Positions 21,942 through 30,160 are shown, numbered from the stretch's first letter. The stretch is 64,000 bases of DNA from Prolixibacteraceae bacterium (GCA_003506435.1 DOAQ01000006.1:18554-82553); one strand, 5' to 3'. Notes: generated by a model not told the origin, from the letters alone. A program made the numbers and translations.

Positions 21942-22850
21942 TTAATCTTCATTTTCAGAATTGAGAATAAGAAGCGATTCGGCGCGGCGCAACCCGCCAA
22001 TAAACACGTTATCGTTTGCCAGACACTGGTTTACAATTTTTCGTATTTTATCGGGCGGACAATTATTAGCGTTCAGCGTGTCGGTAATCAGCTTTCGGTA
22101 GAATTGATTGCGCTGCACCCTGTCTTTCGGTACTATGGTGGTAAACTTTTCGCTGTACCGGCTAAAAATTTCGGCATAACCAACCTTTTTCCCCGATATA
22201 CCGCGTTCAATCTTCGCACGAAGGCCATCGGCGCCGATCATATACCAGCCACAATACCCTTCGGTGGCATTCCATAGTTCTTTCAGTTCGAGAAATGCGT
22301 TGTATTCGAGGTCGCCCGCCTCGTCAATGATTAAAATCGGCCTGGTAAGCGACTGTAAATGAAATTTAATGCGGGTTTTTACGTCTGAAAAACGCCCCAA
22401 AGCATCGGCGCCAACTGTTTTGGCCAGCAGTTTAATGAACTGCATTTTAGTTTTTCCCTGCGAGGCGTCAACATAAAAGCAGTTTTTCAATGTCCGGCTG
22501 AGGTAGCGGGCCGTGTAGGTTTTACCGATCCCGCAATCATCGACACATATCCGGGCTTTCGAGAATGTTTTACAGAAAATAATGTCTTCCTCAATGATGT
22601 CGAAAACATCCGTCCGCGCAGTTGCCCACTCGCGTTCATCGAGCGTAATACCCAAATTTTGCCCAATAATCAGCCATTTTGTTGGCGAAAGCAGGTTGTC
22701 GCGTTCACCATTAAAAAGGCGGGTAAATATTGCTGCCGACATGCCGTGCATACGCGAAAACTGAGCGTTCGACCCGTCAAAGTTCATACGTTGCTCAATC
22801 AACCTGCTCGCAACTGTTTCCCTGAATTCATTTGTTAAAGTAATAGCCAT
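21942..22850 (-). CDS. MuB-like transposition ATPase
   Basis: A 302-residue protein. Residues 10-70 form a lambda-repressor-like HTH (FSRMHGMSAAIFTRLFNGER), as at the N-terminus of MuB. Walker A is DDCGIGKT at 104-111, with the first Gly replaced by Asp, and Walker B is ILIIDEA at 172-178. It would bind target DNA with ATP, activate the transposase and give target immunity. It lies 15 bases after the transposase gene, the A-B order of Mu. Confidence 0.9.
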   Translation of the reverse strand: MAITLTNEFRETVASRLIEQRMNFDGSNAQFSRMHGMSAAIFTRLFNGERDNLLSPTKWLIIGQNLGITLDEREWATARTDVFDIIEEDIIFCKTFSKARICVDDCGIGKTYTARYLSRTLKNCFYVDASQGKTKMQFIKLLAKTVGADALGRFSDVKTRIKFHLQSLTRPILIIDEAGDLEYNAFLELKELWNATEGYCGWYMIGADGLRAKIERGISGKKVGYAEIFSRYSEKFTTIVPKDRVQRNQFYRKLITDTLNANNCPPDKIRKIVNQCLANDNVFIGGLRRAESLLILNSENED

Positions 22851-22865
22851 AGGTGTAATTTTAAA

Positions 22866-24941
22866 TTAATATCTATCCTTTAAAGTGCGTTTATAAGTCA
22901 TTTCAATGTTATTGAAGTCGTCGTCAGGCTCGTCCATTACCTCTACCGGCTCAATGCGCTCTGCAACCGGTTTGCGAAGGCCGGGGATTTGAAAATCGTT
23001 CGCAATTGTACGAGGCCGGTTGTTTATCACGGTAACTTTCTCAATGCTGCGCTTCCGGCTGTTAATAAATCCTTCAACCGATGCCACGTATTTACTCATT
23101 GCTTCGCGGTTGGCCCGATCTTCGTCTGTTTGCTCGAAAGTTGCACGCGAATAGGTGGGTTTTGCCACCGCTTCGCACACATATTGATCGGTTCCGGCGA
23201 TGTAAACCAGCGCTTTCAGTATTTTACTGTCGTTTCCGTCAAGCCAATACACGTCTATATCCTTGCCTTCAATAAGTTCCATCAATGGAATAAGCCGGTC
23301 TGAATAAGCCGGTTTACTGTCGATTCCTAATACAAAAAGCTGGTTTTGCAGGCGGATTTGCCCCACGTTGCACGATGTTTCTGTCTTATACCCGATATGT
23401 GGAAGAATAGCCCGCCAGTTGGTAAGCCGGGTATCGGGATGCTGGTTGTCGAGGAAGTACTTCCACCGGGAAACGCCTTTATGTTTCGAGTGTTCCATAT
23501 TGTTCCAGGTGACAATGTCATCTAAACAGCCGTCAATAATATGTTCGTATGGAACCAGCGGAACCGGCGCCGAACTGGCCTGGTTCGGTTCCGACACGGC
23601 AAACGGGCGGGCAATCCAACCTACCCGGCTCTTCTCAATACCATAACGAAGCTGACGATAATAGGCCTCTATTCGTTTCCCGCGTGCATTGTTCGCCTCG
23701 ATGCGCACCTTTGCAAACATGGCCCCATCCTGAAGAAATGAGTTTACAAATTTTGAGTTCAAACTCATTTCGCCTTCGAGTTCGAGCGGAAGGTTGATTC
23801 CCCACATCGAATAGTTACGCACAAGTTGCCGGTAAAAGTCATCAATAATCCCCTCCTTTGTTGTGCCATACACCCAGCAGGTAATCGCTTCCGAACCAAG
23901 GTCAATAGCATTATAGAACCATGCACGCTTCCCGTCTGCGTATTCAAACGGAGGCTGACGGTCATCGATTGAAATAATACTTCCGGCATATTTGGGCTGT
24001 TCTAACGTGTGATATAGTTTAAATTTCGACATTAATACCTGGCGGTTGCCGCTTCTTATGGCATGTGTCCCGGCTTTGTTTACCCATTTAGCCAGGTAAT
24101 TTGTAATGGTGGCATTAGATAATTTAGGATAATCGGCAGGGTTGTACATTTCGCCGGTGGCGTTATTAATTACATCCACATAACCATCGATAAAACCATC
24201 GTAACGGCGCGACACTTCGGTAGCGGTTGGTTTTTCATGAACATCAGCAAAAAGGTTATTCAATAACTCAATTTCGTCACTGAATACCTTTCGTGCCGAT
24301 TTATTACACCAATTGCCATGTATGATGGACTGGTAGCCCTCGTTTTTATACTCCCTTAATTTTCGACGCAATGCTGCTGAATTTGATGGCAGTGTATGAG
24401 CCTGAATATCTTTAAAGTTGTCGCATTCAGCAGCGCATATATCCCAGACAGTTGTTTTGTTGCCATTTTTCACCATTGAATTTGGTGTCCCCCTCATTCC
24501 AATAACTGTACTTTTCTGCTTTCTATATAATAAATCAAGTGTGTTTAAAACCGAAGCATTCAGAGTATATTCTTCGATCTTATGATCTTCGTTAATCCTT
24601 GATCCGTCCGAAAATTTATAAGTTAAATAAAAATCATAAGCCCTTGTATCACGAATGAAATGCCTTACAAAACGGCCTTCTGTTGTACGTTTTGCCGGTT
24701 CGCCAAACCGGTCAATCAACGCGCGCTGCCATTGCGGCGGTAATGACAACCATGTCACGAGCAACGGTGTGTTTGGCCCCTGCGCCCGCAGCCGGCATAT
24801 TTTTCCTGATTTAATGCGATGCCGCAACCCACGATCACCGATCAGACAAAGACTATCTTCGTGCTGGTTGCGGCCTTCAAACAAAAAGGCGGCCTGTACT
24901 CCAAGCTGATCGTTATGATATTCGTAAGGGTTGCTGCTCAT
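22866..24941 (-). CDS. MuA-like DDE transposase/integrase
   Basis: A 691-residue protein, close to MuA length. The integrase core begins near residue 320 with SIISIDDRQPPF, giving the first acid (Asp326). YGTTKEGIIDDFYRQLVRNY leads to LPLELEGEMSLN, where the second acid appears to be Glu389 instead of Asp, and KRIEAYYRQLRYG supplies Glu425, 35 residues later. The N-terminal 240 residues should bind end sites. The C-terminal domain (DIDVYWLDGNDSKILKALVY) is the beta-barrel typical of Mu transposases. It would integrate the phage and replicate it by transposition. Confidence 0.9.
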   Translation of the reverse strand: MSSNPYEYHNDQLGVQAAFLFEGRNQHEDSLCLIGDRGLRHRIKSGKICRLRAQGPNTPLLVTWLSLPPQWQRALIDRFGEPAKRTTEGRFVRHFIRDTRAYDFYLTYKFSDGSRINEDHKIEEYTLNASVLNTLDLLYRKQKSTVIGMRGTPNSMVKNGNKTTVWDICAAECDNFKDIQAHTLPSNSAALRRKLREYKNEGYQSIIHGNWCNKSARKVFSDEIELLNNLFADVHEKPTATEVSRRYDGFIDGYVDVINNATGEMYNPADYPKLSNATITNYLAKWVNKAGTHAIRSGNRQVLMSKFKLYHTLEQPKYAGSIISIDDRQPPFEYADGKRAWFYNAIDLGSEAITCWVYGTTKEGIIDDFYRQLVRNYSMWGINLPLELEGEMSLNSKFVNSFLQDGAMFAKVRIEANNARGKRIEAYYRQLRYGIEKSRVGWIARPFAVSEPNQASSAPVPLVPYEHIIDGCLDDIVTWNNMEHSKHKGVSRWKYFLDNQHPDTRLTNWRAILPHIGYKTETSCNVGQIRLQNQLFVLGIDSKPAYSDRLIPLMELIEGKDIDVYWLDGNDSKILKALVYIAGTDQYVCEAVAKPTYSRATFEQTDEDRANREAMSKYVASVEGFINSRKRSIEKVTVINNRPRTIANDFQIPGLRKPVAERIEPVEVMDEPDDDFNNIEMTYKRTLKDRY

Positions 24942-25041
24942 TTTTTCACTGTTGGTTCCCGGGGCCCGATTCGGTCGGGCAGCATCGCGCCATTTCCCGG
25001 GAATTGATTAACTTTATGTCGCCAAACAAAAATTAATTGCT
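24942..25041. promoter_or_regulatory. Leader between the transposase gene and a divergent small gene
   Basis: The region holds GCCCGA (24,964-24,969) pairing with TCGGGC (24,975-24,980) over a 5-base loop, and two CCCGGG palindromes about 40 bases apart. It could carry the divergent promoters and an operator for the transposition operon. No canonical promoter boxes were fixed. Confidence 0.4.
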
Positions 25042-25359
25042 ATGAAGAGATATAATCTTAAATGCAGGATAGTTATTTCGTCGCACTCGAAGGAATTGAA
25101 CGAAGTGGCAATCGGATTTCTGTTAAAACATGCAGAAATGATACAAATAGCGACTCAGTTAAAGAGAAGCGTAACATTACCTTTCGAAGAAGAAGATCAA
25201 AGTTTTGCTGACGTTGTTTTTTATGAGAAAAAAGGATTGTCGCTATTTTCAAAAAGGGCATTATACAACCAAATAAAAGGAGCCGCCTACTTAATTTCAG
25301 TTTCAGGTTTTTATAACATGGCTTTACCACAACAACATCCATACAAGGTTGTTGTTTAA
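25042..25359 (+). CDS. Small protein of unknown function, divergent from transposase
   Basis: A 105-residue protein starting MKRYNLKCRIVISSHSKELN. It contains PFEEEDQSFADVVFYEKKGL and SKRALYNQIKGAAYLISVSG, a plausible soluble alpha/beta sequence. A minus-strand reading frame overlaps its 3' part, so only one or both may be real. The start ATG is preceded by an AT-rich leader. Confidence 0.5.
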   Translation: MKRYNLKCRIVISSHSKELNEVAIGFLLKHAEMIQIATQLKRSVTLPFEEEDQSFADVVFYEKKGLSLFSKRALYNQIKGAAYLISVSGFYNMALPQQHPYKVVV

Positions 25360-25510
25360 CTTCATCGTCGCAAACAAGCGCGGCAATCATTATCACGCAG
25401 CACGAGGCGGTAACTGCGTGCCATGGGGCATTAAAAAACAATACACCAATCAGGGAACCTACCCCGATAAGGCCGAACACGGCCATAAAAATCCGGTTAG
25501 CTGTTTTCAT
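25073..25510 (-). CDS. Possible small membrane protein overlapping a plus-strand ORF
   Basis: From ATG at 25,510 the frame reads MKTANRIFMAVFGLIGVGSL, then FFNAPWHAVTASCCVIMIAA, two likely membrane helices followed by LVCDDEVKQQPCM. This N-terminal part looks like a genuine small membrane protein. The downstream half is antisense to the 25,042 gene and less convincing. If real it would belong to the early operon. Confidence 0.4.
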   Translation of the reverse strand: MKTANRIFMAVFGLIGVGSLIGVLFFNAPWHAVTASCCVIMIAALVCDDEVKQQPCMDVVVVKPCYKNLKLKLSRRLLLFGCIMPFLKIATILFSHKKQRQQNFDLLLRKVMLRFSLTESLFVSFLHVLTEIRLPLRSIPSSATK

Positions 25511-25570
25511 TTTTATATCATTTTTAATTTTCATTAACTTTGGAAGTGTTTCACTTTAATATTAAGCAGC

Positions 25571-25714
25571 ATGGATGAAGTAAAATTTAATTGGCTCATT
25601 TTGCACCTTCGCTATACACAGGCTCTTTGTGAGATAATCCTTGAAAACTTGCCCGACAAGGATAAAAAGGAACTGATGAAAAAAGTGCATGAGCGTGTTA
25701 AAGAGATCGATTGA
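25571..25714 (+). CDS. Very small ORF, unknown function
   Basis: A 47-residue frame, MDEVKFNWLILHLRYTQALC, then a Lys-rich helix ending VHERVKEID. It has an ATG after AT-rich DNA and regular codon use, and its end overlaps the minus-strand 25,698 gene tail-to-tail. Support is only compositional. Confidence 0.4.
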   Translation: MDEVKFNWLILHLRYTQALCEIILENLPDKDKKELMKKVHERVKEID

Positions 25715-25994
25715 CCTGGGATTTTGAATCCCCGTCACTATTTTTAGACAACATGTTTTTAAGGTTTTTGCGATGAATGTCCGAAACCTTATCTAATACC
25801 TTTTTGCCTTTAGGTGTTAGTTTTGCATATATCGGAACGCTACCACACCAATCATCGTATGGTTGTTTTACTAATTCTATATAGCCATCCTTAACGGCCA
25901 TTTGGCAACCTTCGCCGTTATCGTTGATCCAGCCCCAATCAATTTTCATCTCATAGCACTGTACCATCTGTAAACATTCAATCAGGTTTTTCAT
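25698..25994 (-). CDS. Small phage protein, unknown function
   Basis: A 98-residue protein, MKNLIECLQMVQCYEMKIDW. IYAKLTPKGKKVLDKVSDIH resembles the wing and final helix of small winged-helix regulators. Overlaps the upstream HTH gene by 17 bases. Possibly an early regulator. Confidence 0.55.
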   Translation of the reverse strand: MKNLIECLQMVQCYEMKIDWGWINDNGEGCQMAVKDGYIELVKQPYDDWCGSVPIYAKLTPKGKKVLDKVSDIHRKNLKNMLSKNSDGDSKSQVNRSL

Positions 25995-26190
25995 TTTCTG
26001 TGTGTTTTTGGTTAAAAAATTCGATTATTTCGTTGGCAACCTGTAAAACAGCAGGGTTCATGGTCCTGTACCCGTTTATCATCTGTTTTACCGTGCCAGG
26101 GGTGTATTTTCCGTCTATTTTTTCGCTGATCAATTTGCTCCACCCACGGGGCAGTTTTCTTTTTAGTTCTTCAAAATTTTGCTTTTGCAT
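25978..26190 (-). CDS. Small HTH regulator, first gene of the early operon
   Basis: A 70-residue protein, MQKQNFEELKRKLPRGWSKL, with YTPGTVKQMINGYRTMNPAV as the probable recognition helix region. It is transcribed divergently from the repressor gene, in the position of Ner or Cro. Shares its LPRG and NGYR motifs with the 16,699 protein. Likely binds the operator between the two genes. Confidence 0.65.
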   Translation of the reverse strand: MQKQNFEELKRKLPRGWSKLISEKIDGKYTPGTVKQMINGYRTMNPAVLQVANEIIEFFNQKHTENEKPD

Positions 26191-26251
26191 ATCAAATTAC
26201 ATTACCTTTGTTCCTGAATATGATAACAAAGTACAGAATTTTCTGAATAAC
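26191..26251. promoter_or_regulatory. Divergent operator/promoter region of the lysogeny switch
   Basis: This 61-bp gap separates the repressor (plus) from the early operon (minus). It carries an inverted repeat CTTTGTT (26,207-26,213) with AACAAAG (26,225-26,231) and the palindrome CAGAATTTTCTG (26,234-26,245). An identical copy of the palindrome lies inside the repressor gene at 26,436-26,447. Confidence 0.55.
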
Positions 26252-26689
26252 ATGCAAGAAAAAAGCAAAATAAATACAGATATTTCTGAAAGAATTTCAA
26301 TAGTCATTGAATATCTTAATCTTACACCGAATTCTTTTGCAAAAAAACTTGGATATGAAAGGTCTCAGACATTGTATGATATTATAAATCAAAAATCAGC
26401 CCCGAGTTTTGACTTTTTTTATAAATTCTGCAATTCAGAATTTTCTGCATTAATAAATACTGAGTGGCTTATTTCCGGGAACGGCAATTATAAAAAAGAA
26501 GAAAGGCAATTAGTCGCTTTACCGAAGGATAATACAAAAGAATTAGAAATGATCCGCGACCTTGCCGCCGAAAATGCTTTATTAAAAAAGGAAAATGAGG
26601 AATTAAAACTACGGGGGCGAGTACATTCATACAGACATGATAATCTTGTTGCGGAGCCTGAACTAAAACAATCCGCCCCAAACAAATAA
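26252..26689 (+). CDS. Phage repressor (C1-like HTH protein)
   Basis: A 145-residue protein starting MQEKSKINTDISERISIVIE. Residues 18-50 (YLNLTPNSFAKKLGYERSQT) form a lambda-repressor-like HTH, and FFYKFCNSEFSALINTEWLI followed by SGNGNYKK matches the end of such DNA-binding domains in Bacteroidota repressors. The C-terminal part is a Leu/Glu-rich coiled coil (LEMIRDLAAENALLKKENEE) probably for dimerisation. It faces the early operon across a small operator. No LexA-type peptidase domain is present, so induction would need another mechanism, such as the antirepressor-like proteins. ATG 26,252 is chosen over a longer open frame. Confidence 0.8.
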   Translation: MQEKSKINTDISERISIVIEYLNLTPNSFAKKLGYERSQTLYDIINQKSAPSFDFFYKFCNSEFSALINTEWLISGNGNYKKEERQLVALPKDNTKELEMIRDLAAENALLKKENEELKLRGRVHSYRHDNLVAEPELKQSAPNK

Positions 26690-26870
26690 CACACGCACAT
26701 ATTCCACCTGTTTGCTAAATTCTTGGTTTTTGCAATTATTTAAATATCAGTGTTTTATATTTATTTAATTACTTATGTTCCATAAAATAAAGGTAGGTGA
26801 ATTACTGTTTTAATCCTTTAAAGTTATATACATAAAACATTATACGTTATTTTTTGGCGCTGTTTTATAA

Positions 26871-26912
26871 CCTGTTTTTGTCCCCTGTTTGTCCCCTGTT
26901 TGTTCCCCTGTT
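26871..26912. repeat. Four phased CCTGTTT repeats near the prophage end
   Basis: CCTGTTT begins at 26,871, 26,884 and 26,895, with CCTGTTA at 26,907, each of the last three preceded by CC. Spacing of 11-13 bases is about one helical turn, so bound proteins would sit on one DNA face. Candidate sites for the transposase or repressor. Confidence 0.65.
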
Positions 26913-27082
26913 ATAATTTTAGGCAAAAAAAGGCAAAAAGCCGGGTATTGCACAGGGTAAGTTACTGGTAATAAGTTTGTGTTTTTTGGGGCAGTTATGG
27001 TGGGTTTGTTGCAGGCCCATATATAGGCAGAACAGGCCATTTTTAGGGGTTTTGCTGGTTTTTACGGTATATTATGCACCCC

Positions 27083-27180
27083 AATTAAAGCAAACAAAAA
27101 AAACGCCCGTTTTTAGCGTCGGGAATTAAAGCAGAATTAAAGTAACTTTAAACTCTGAGTACAAAATGTTTTTTGCGTCG
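27083..27180. repeat. Candidate transposase end-binding sites
   Basis: GTTTTTAGCGTCG (27,109-27,121) and GTTTTTTGCGTCG (27,168-27,180) differ at one base. AATTAAAG occurs at 27,083, 27,124 and 27,135. These direct repeats lie just inside the proposed prophage end, as the L/R sites of Mu do. Confidence 0.55.
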
Positions 27181-27394
27181 AACTACATAACTACAAACAA
27201 ATCAAACACATGCATTATTTTACTTTTTACAATTTGTTTTATGGCCCCTAGATAGCTACCTTCTGGAGCAGAAAAATATTCCTTCGTTCTGGCTTTCTAC
27301 TTTTGACGAAGTTGTTAAATTCCTTAAAAAGAATGTTCGGAAAGGTCATTTAGAGGTAATTGGAACTTCAGCAGGCGGTAGGCCAATTTATGCC

Positions 27395-28351
27395 GTGGAA
27401 TATGGACTACCTCGCCAGGGAAAAGGCACAACAACATTCTCCGGCTCTCTTGGTTTCGGTGATGTGCGTGCATATCGGGGACCCGACCATAAAAAAATAG
27501 TTTACCTTGGCATGGCAGGAGTTCATGGAGCTGAGTTTGAGGGTATTGTTGGGATGGTCAATCTCATTTCTGTGATTGAAACCGGAAAAGATTTGCGAGG
27601 CAAAGAGTGGTCTGAGATCTCCGCTGTTGCGGCTCAACTTGACCGTTTAATTTTGATCCCAATCGTGAATCCTGATGGCAGGATTCGCGTTCCTTTGCGC
27701 ATGGAAGAGTATCGGGGAACCGATCACACAGTTGCTGAGTACCTCAATACGGGTGGCAAACCGGACGGAACGATTACTGGTTGGCCCCAGGTTAAAGAAT
27801 TCATACCTTTTGACTTTACAAGTGGAAATTTTCCAGGTGGTTATCCCAATGATGCAGGTATAAACATCCAGCACGATGATTTTTTTGGCAAGCGTCAACC
27901 GGAGACACAGGCATTGTTCAATCTCACTGAACGGGAGCGCCCCGATCTCATCCTGAACATGCATACGGGAGCTACCTATATGATCATCCATCGTCCTTTT
28001 ATAGAGCCTGCTCTGAATCCTGCTTTGGAGCAACTCTTCAGATGTGTTCAAACAGGTCTGGCACTTCATGGCTTACAGAATACAAATGATCCAAAAATTG
28101 AAGGCGATCCGGGTCGGGCTCCTTTGAGTGTATTCAATCTTGATGGCGCGCTGAATTTACACTGCGGTGCATTGAGTGTGGTGGTTGAATCGCCCTGCCA
28201 CGGCTATTCAATGAAAAATAGCAATGGAGATGCTGCGATGCATACTCCGGAAATGCTCTTAGACGCACAGCTTATCTGTCATCAGGAGGCGATGAAGTTT
28301 TTGGTGGAAACAGGTGGACGCTCTGGGTGGACTCCAGGACGTAAACCTTAA
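27395..28351 (+). CDS. M14-family zinc carboxypeptidase, 5' end lost at the prophage junction
   Basis: A 318-residue frame from GTG at 27,395 with GVHGAEFEG (zinc ligands His44 and Glu47), LNMHTG (third ligand) and VVESPCHGYS (catalytic Glu), the M14 set. Coding sequence continues in frame upstream of this GTG: WPLDSYLLEQKNIPSFWLST and GHLEVIGTSAGGRPIYAVEY are clearly peptidase-like, back to about 27,240, and the frame stays open to 27,191 without any ATG, GTG or TTG. The true N-terminus and signal peptide are missing, so the gene is probably broken by prophage insertion. Confidence 0.85.
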   Translation: MEYGLPRQGKGTTTFSGSLGFGDVRAYRGPDHKKIVYLGMAGVHGAEFEGIVGMVNLISVIETGKDLRGKEWSEISAVAAQLDRLILIPIVNPDGRIRVPLRMEEYRGTDHTVAEYLNTGGKPDGTITGWPQVKEFIPFDFTSGNFPGGYPNDAGINIQHDDFFGKRQPETQALFNLTERERPDLILNMHTGATYMIIHRPFIEPALNPALEQLFRCVQTGLALHGLQNTNDPKIEGDPGRAPLSVFNLDGALNLHCGALSVVVESPCHGYSMKNSNGDAAMHTPEMLLDAQLICHQEAMKFLVETGGRSGWTPGRKP

Positions 28352-28438
28352 ATTCAAACATGTCAGAGTAAACGCTTGCTTATCGTTAGTCTATCAAATA
28401 TTGATTCGACAACCTTTGCATTTATTTAAAATATCATC

Positions 28439-29977
28439 ATGAAATACGACCGGAGAAATTTTTTAAAAGGAATGGCGGCAGTCCCTTTTCTGGGTTATTT
28501 TACTTTTGGGTTTAAGGATAATATTACCAAAGAATTAGATAGAAAAAGTACAGATTACCTTAAAACGCTAAAAATAGAACATCTTAAAGCGCCGGAAGGA
28601 AAACTGTTGCCACCAACAGGAAATAGCAGTAATCTAATAAGGATTGGTTTGGTAGGTAATGGCTGGCGAGGCGATCAATTATTGAGATCACTTGGTTTTG
28701 TTTCCTCTAAAATTATTGAAGAGAATACCTTCAATGGAAAATATTCAAAATCAATTCAGGATTTATTAGATCAGGAAGATTTATATGTTGAATTTGCAGG
28801 GGTTTGCGATACATTCGAAATCCATGCGCAACGCGGATTTGAGATTTCAAAAAATGACATTCGTCCCGGAGGTGGAAAAGGAAAAACAAAACCGGCAAAA
28901 ATATTTCCTACCTATAGGGAAATGATAGCAAGTGATGAAATTGATGCAATTATTATTGCCACTCCTGACCATACGCATGCCCAGATTGCAATAGCCGCAG
29001 CTAAAGCAGGTAAACATATCTACCTCGAAAAGCCCATGACCCATAGCATCGAAGAAGCCGTTGAATTAAAGAATACAATCAAATCTACTGGTGTTGTTTT
29101 CCAACTGGGGCATGAAAACCGCCAACAAATGAGCTTGAAAATGGCTCAGGAAATGTACCAAAAAGGTGTGCTGGGCGATGTTTCCATGGTTCAGACCTAT
29201 ACCAACAGGAATGGTCTTGATGGTGCGTGGATAAGGACGAGAAAATTCGATCATTTAGGAAATCCAGACAATATAAACTGGAAAGAATTTTTGGCTGGTG
29301 CGCCCTGGACCGAATTTGACCCCAAAAAGTATTTTAACTGGCAGCGCTACAGCGATTATGGAACCAGTATTACAGGAAACGACTTTTCGCATAAATATGA
29401 TTGTGTGAACCAGGTTTTAAGACTTGGTATCCCTGAAAATGTGATAGCCATGGCCGGCCAGTATTATTACAAAAACCATGGCGATATGCCCGATGTGGTC
29501 AACGCAATATTTAGCTATCCGGAAAGGGGACTAACTATGACTTATGATGGCACATTGAAAAGTGGGATATATCGGCAATCACATATATTGGGTTCCGAAG
29601 CATCATTGGATATTGACAATTCGATCATGTTGTATAAGGATAGCAATTCGGAGCGATATAAAGATATTCACGTTGACTCCGACAACCCACTGTATTATTA
29701 CGCGCCGAAAACCGATATTGACGCTGTCTCAAGTGCAACCTCTAAAACTTATATGAAAGGTGGCTATGGTCCTACCTTCATTGATGGCAAAGTGATTGAT
29801 GCGACCTTTCTGCACTTAAAAGAATGGATAGACGCTATCCGTGGACAAGGGAAGACAAGTTGTGACATTGAAGCGGGTTTTGAAGAAGCAGTAACTTTTA
29901 ATCTTGCAAATCTTGCCTATCAGCACAAAAAACCGGTAACATGGGACAAACTCAATGAAAAAGCAATAATTGGGTGA
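28439..29977 (+). CDS. Gfo/Idh/MocA-family oxidoreductase, Tat-exported
   Basis: A 512-residue protein. The N-terminus MKYDRRNFLKGMAAVPFLGY is a twin-arginine signal. The Rossmann part has LIRIGLVGNGWRGDQLLRSL and AIIIATPDHTHAQIAIAAAK, and IYLEKPMTHS carries the conserved EKP motif with catalytic Lys. The C-terminal part is the usual Gfo/Idh/MocA sheet domain. It would act as a periplasmic NAD-dependent sugar oxidoreductase or glycosidase-like enzyme (GH109-type proteins share this fold). It is 87 bp after the peptidase gene. Confidence 0.88.
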   Translation: MKYDRRNFLKGMAAVPFLGYFTFGFKDNITKELDRKSTDYLKTLKIEHLKAPEGKLLPPTGNSSNLIRIGLVGNGWRGDQLLRSLGFVSSKIIEENTFNGKYSKSIQDLLDQEDLYVEFAGVCDTFEIHAQRGFEISKNDIRPGGGKGKTKPAKIFPTYREMIASDEIDAIIIATPDHTHAQIAIAAAKAGKHIYLEKPMTHSIEEAVELKNTIKSTGVVFQLGHENRQQMSLKMAQEMYQKGVLGDVSMVQTYTNRNGLDGAWIRTRKFDHLGNPDNINWKEFLAGAPWTEFDPKKYFNWQRYSDYGTSITGNDFSHKYDCVNQVLRLGIPENVIAMAGQYYYKNHGDMPDVVNAIFSYPERGLTMTYDGTLKSGIYRQSHILGSEASLDIDNSIMLYKDSNSERYKDIHVDSDNPLYYYAPKTDIDAVSSATSKTYMKGGYGPTFIDGKVIDATFLHLKEWIDAIRGQGKTSCDIEAGFEEAVTFNLANLAYQHKKPVTWDKLNEKAIIG

Positions 29978-30160
29978 AAATAAAAATCTAACGGTATTGG
30001 ATAAGTGAATATCTTTTCAATCATAATGAATGAAGTTCACTATGTATTGTCTGGAAAGAACGTGTAATGAACTTTTTAGAAAAATGCATAAGAACATGTT
30101 GAATTCTTAGTTGAAGGGATATGTATTAATTTTTAAAATAGAAAATCTATAAAATTAGAA

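Larger units (their letters stand above)
26690..27190. other. Non-coding prophage terminus
   Basis: No credible gene is present in these 500 bases. The stretch is AT-rich and repeat-laden: CCCCTGTTT-type repeats at 26,871-26,912, AATTAAAG copies at 27,083, 27,124 and 27,135, and paired 13-bp sites at 27,109 and 27,168. It lies between the repressor gene and host DNA, where Mu-like phages keep transposase end-binding sites. Confidence 0.6.
1..27200. mobile_element. Mu-like transposable prophage (partial; one end inside window)
   Basis: The region carries a MuA-like integrase-core transposase (22,866-24,941) and a MuB-like ATPase (21,942-22,850), together with GemA, DUF3164, DUF1320, a MuF domain and a gpG-like virion morphogenesis protein, which is the diagnostic set for Mu-type phages. 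Structural genes (TerL, portal, protease, capsid, tail tube, tape measure), endolysin and repressor are also present. The tape measure gene runs off the left edge, so the rest of the tail and the other end lie outside. The right boundary is placed between the transposase-site-like repeats ending at 27,180 and the host M14 coding sequence recognisable from about 27,245; the exact base is not determined. Confidence 0.93.

Noticed and set aside
26840..27040. 66-codon minus-strand frame across the phage terminus repeats
   Set aside because: Its Gly/Thr/Lys-rich repeats only reflect the CCCCTGTTT DNA repeats; no other support.
28439..29977. Start of the PUL at the oxidoreductase gene
   Set aside because: A strong terminator at 33,291 and a separate sigma/anti-sigma start make the two units distinct.
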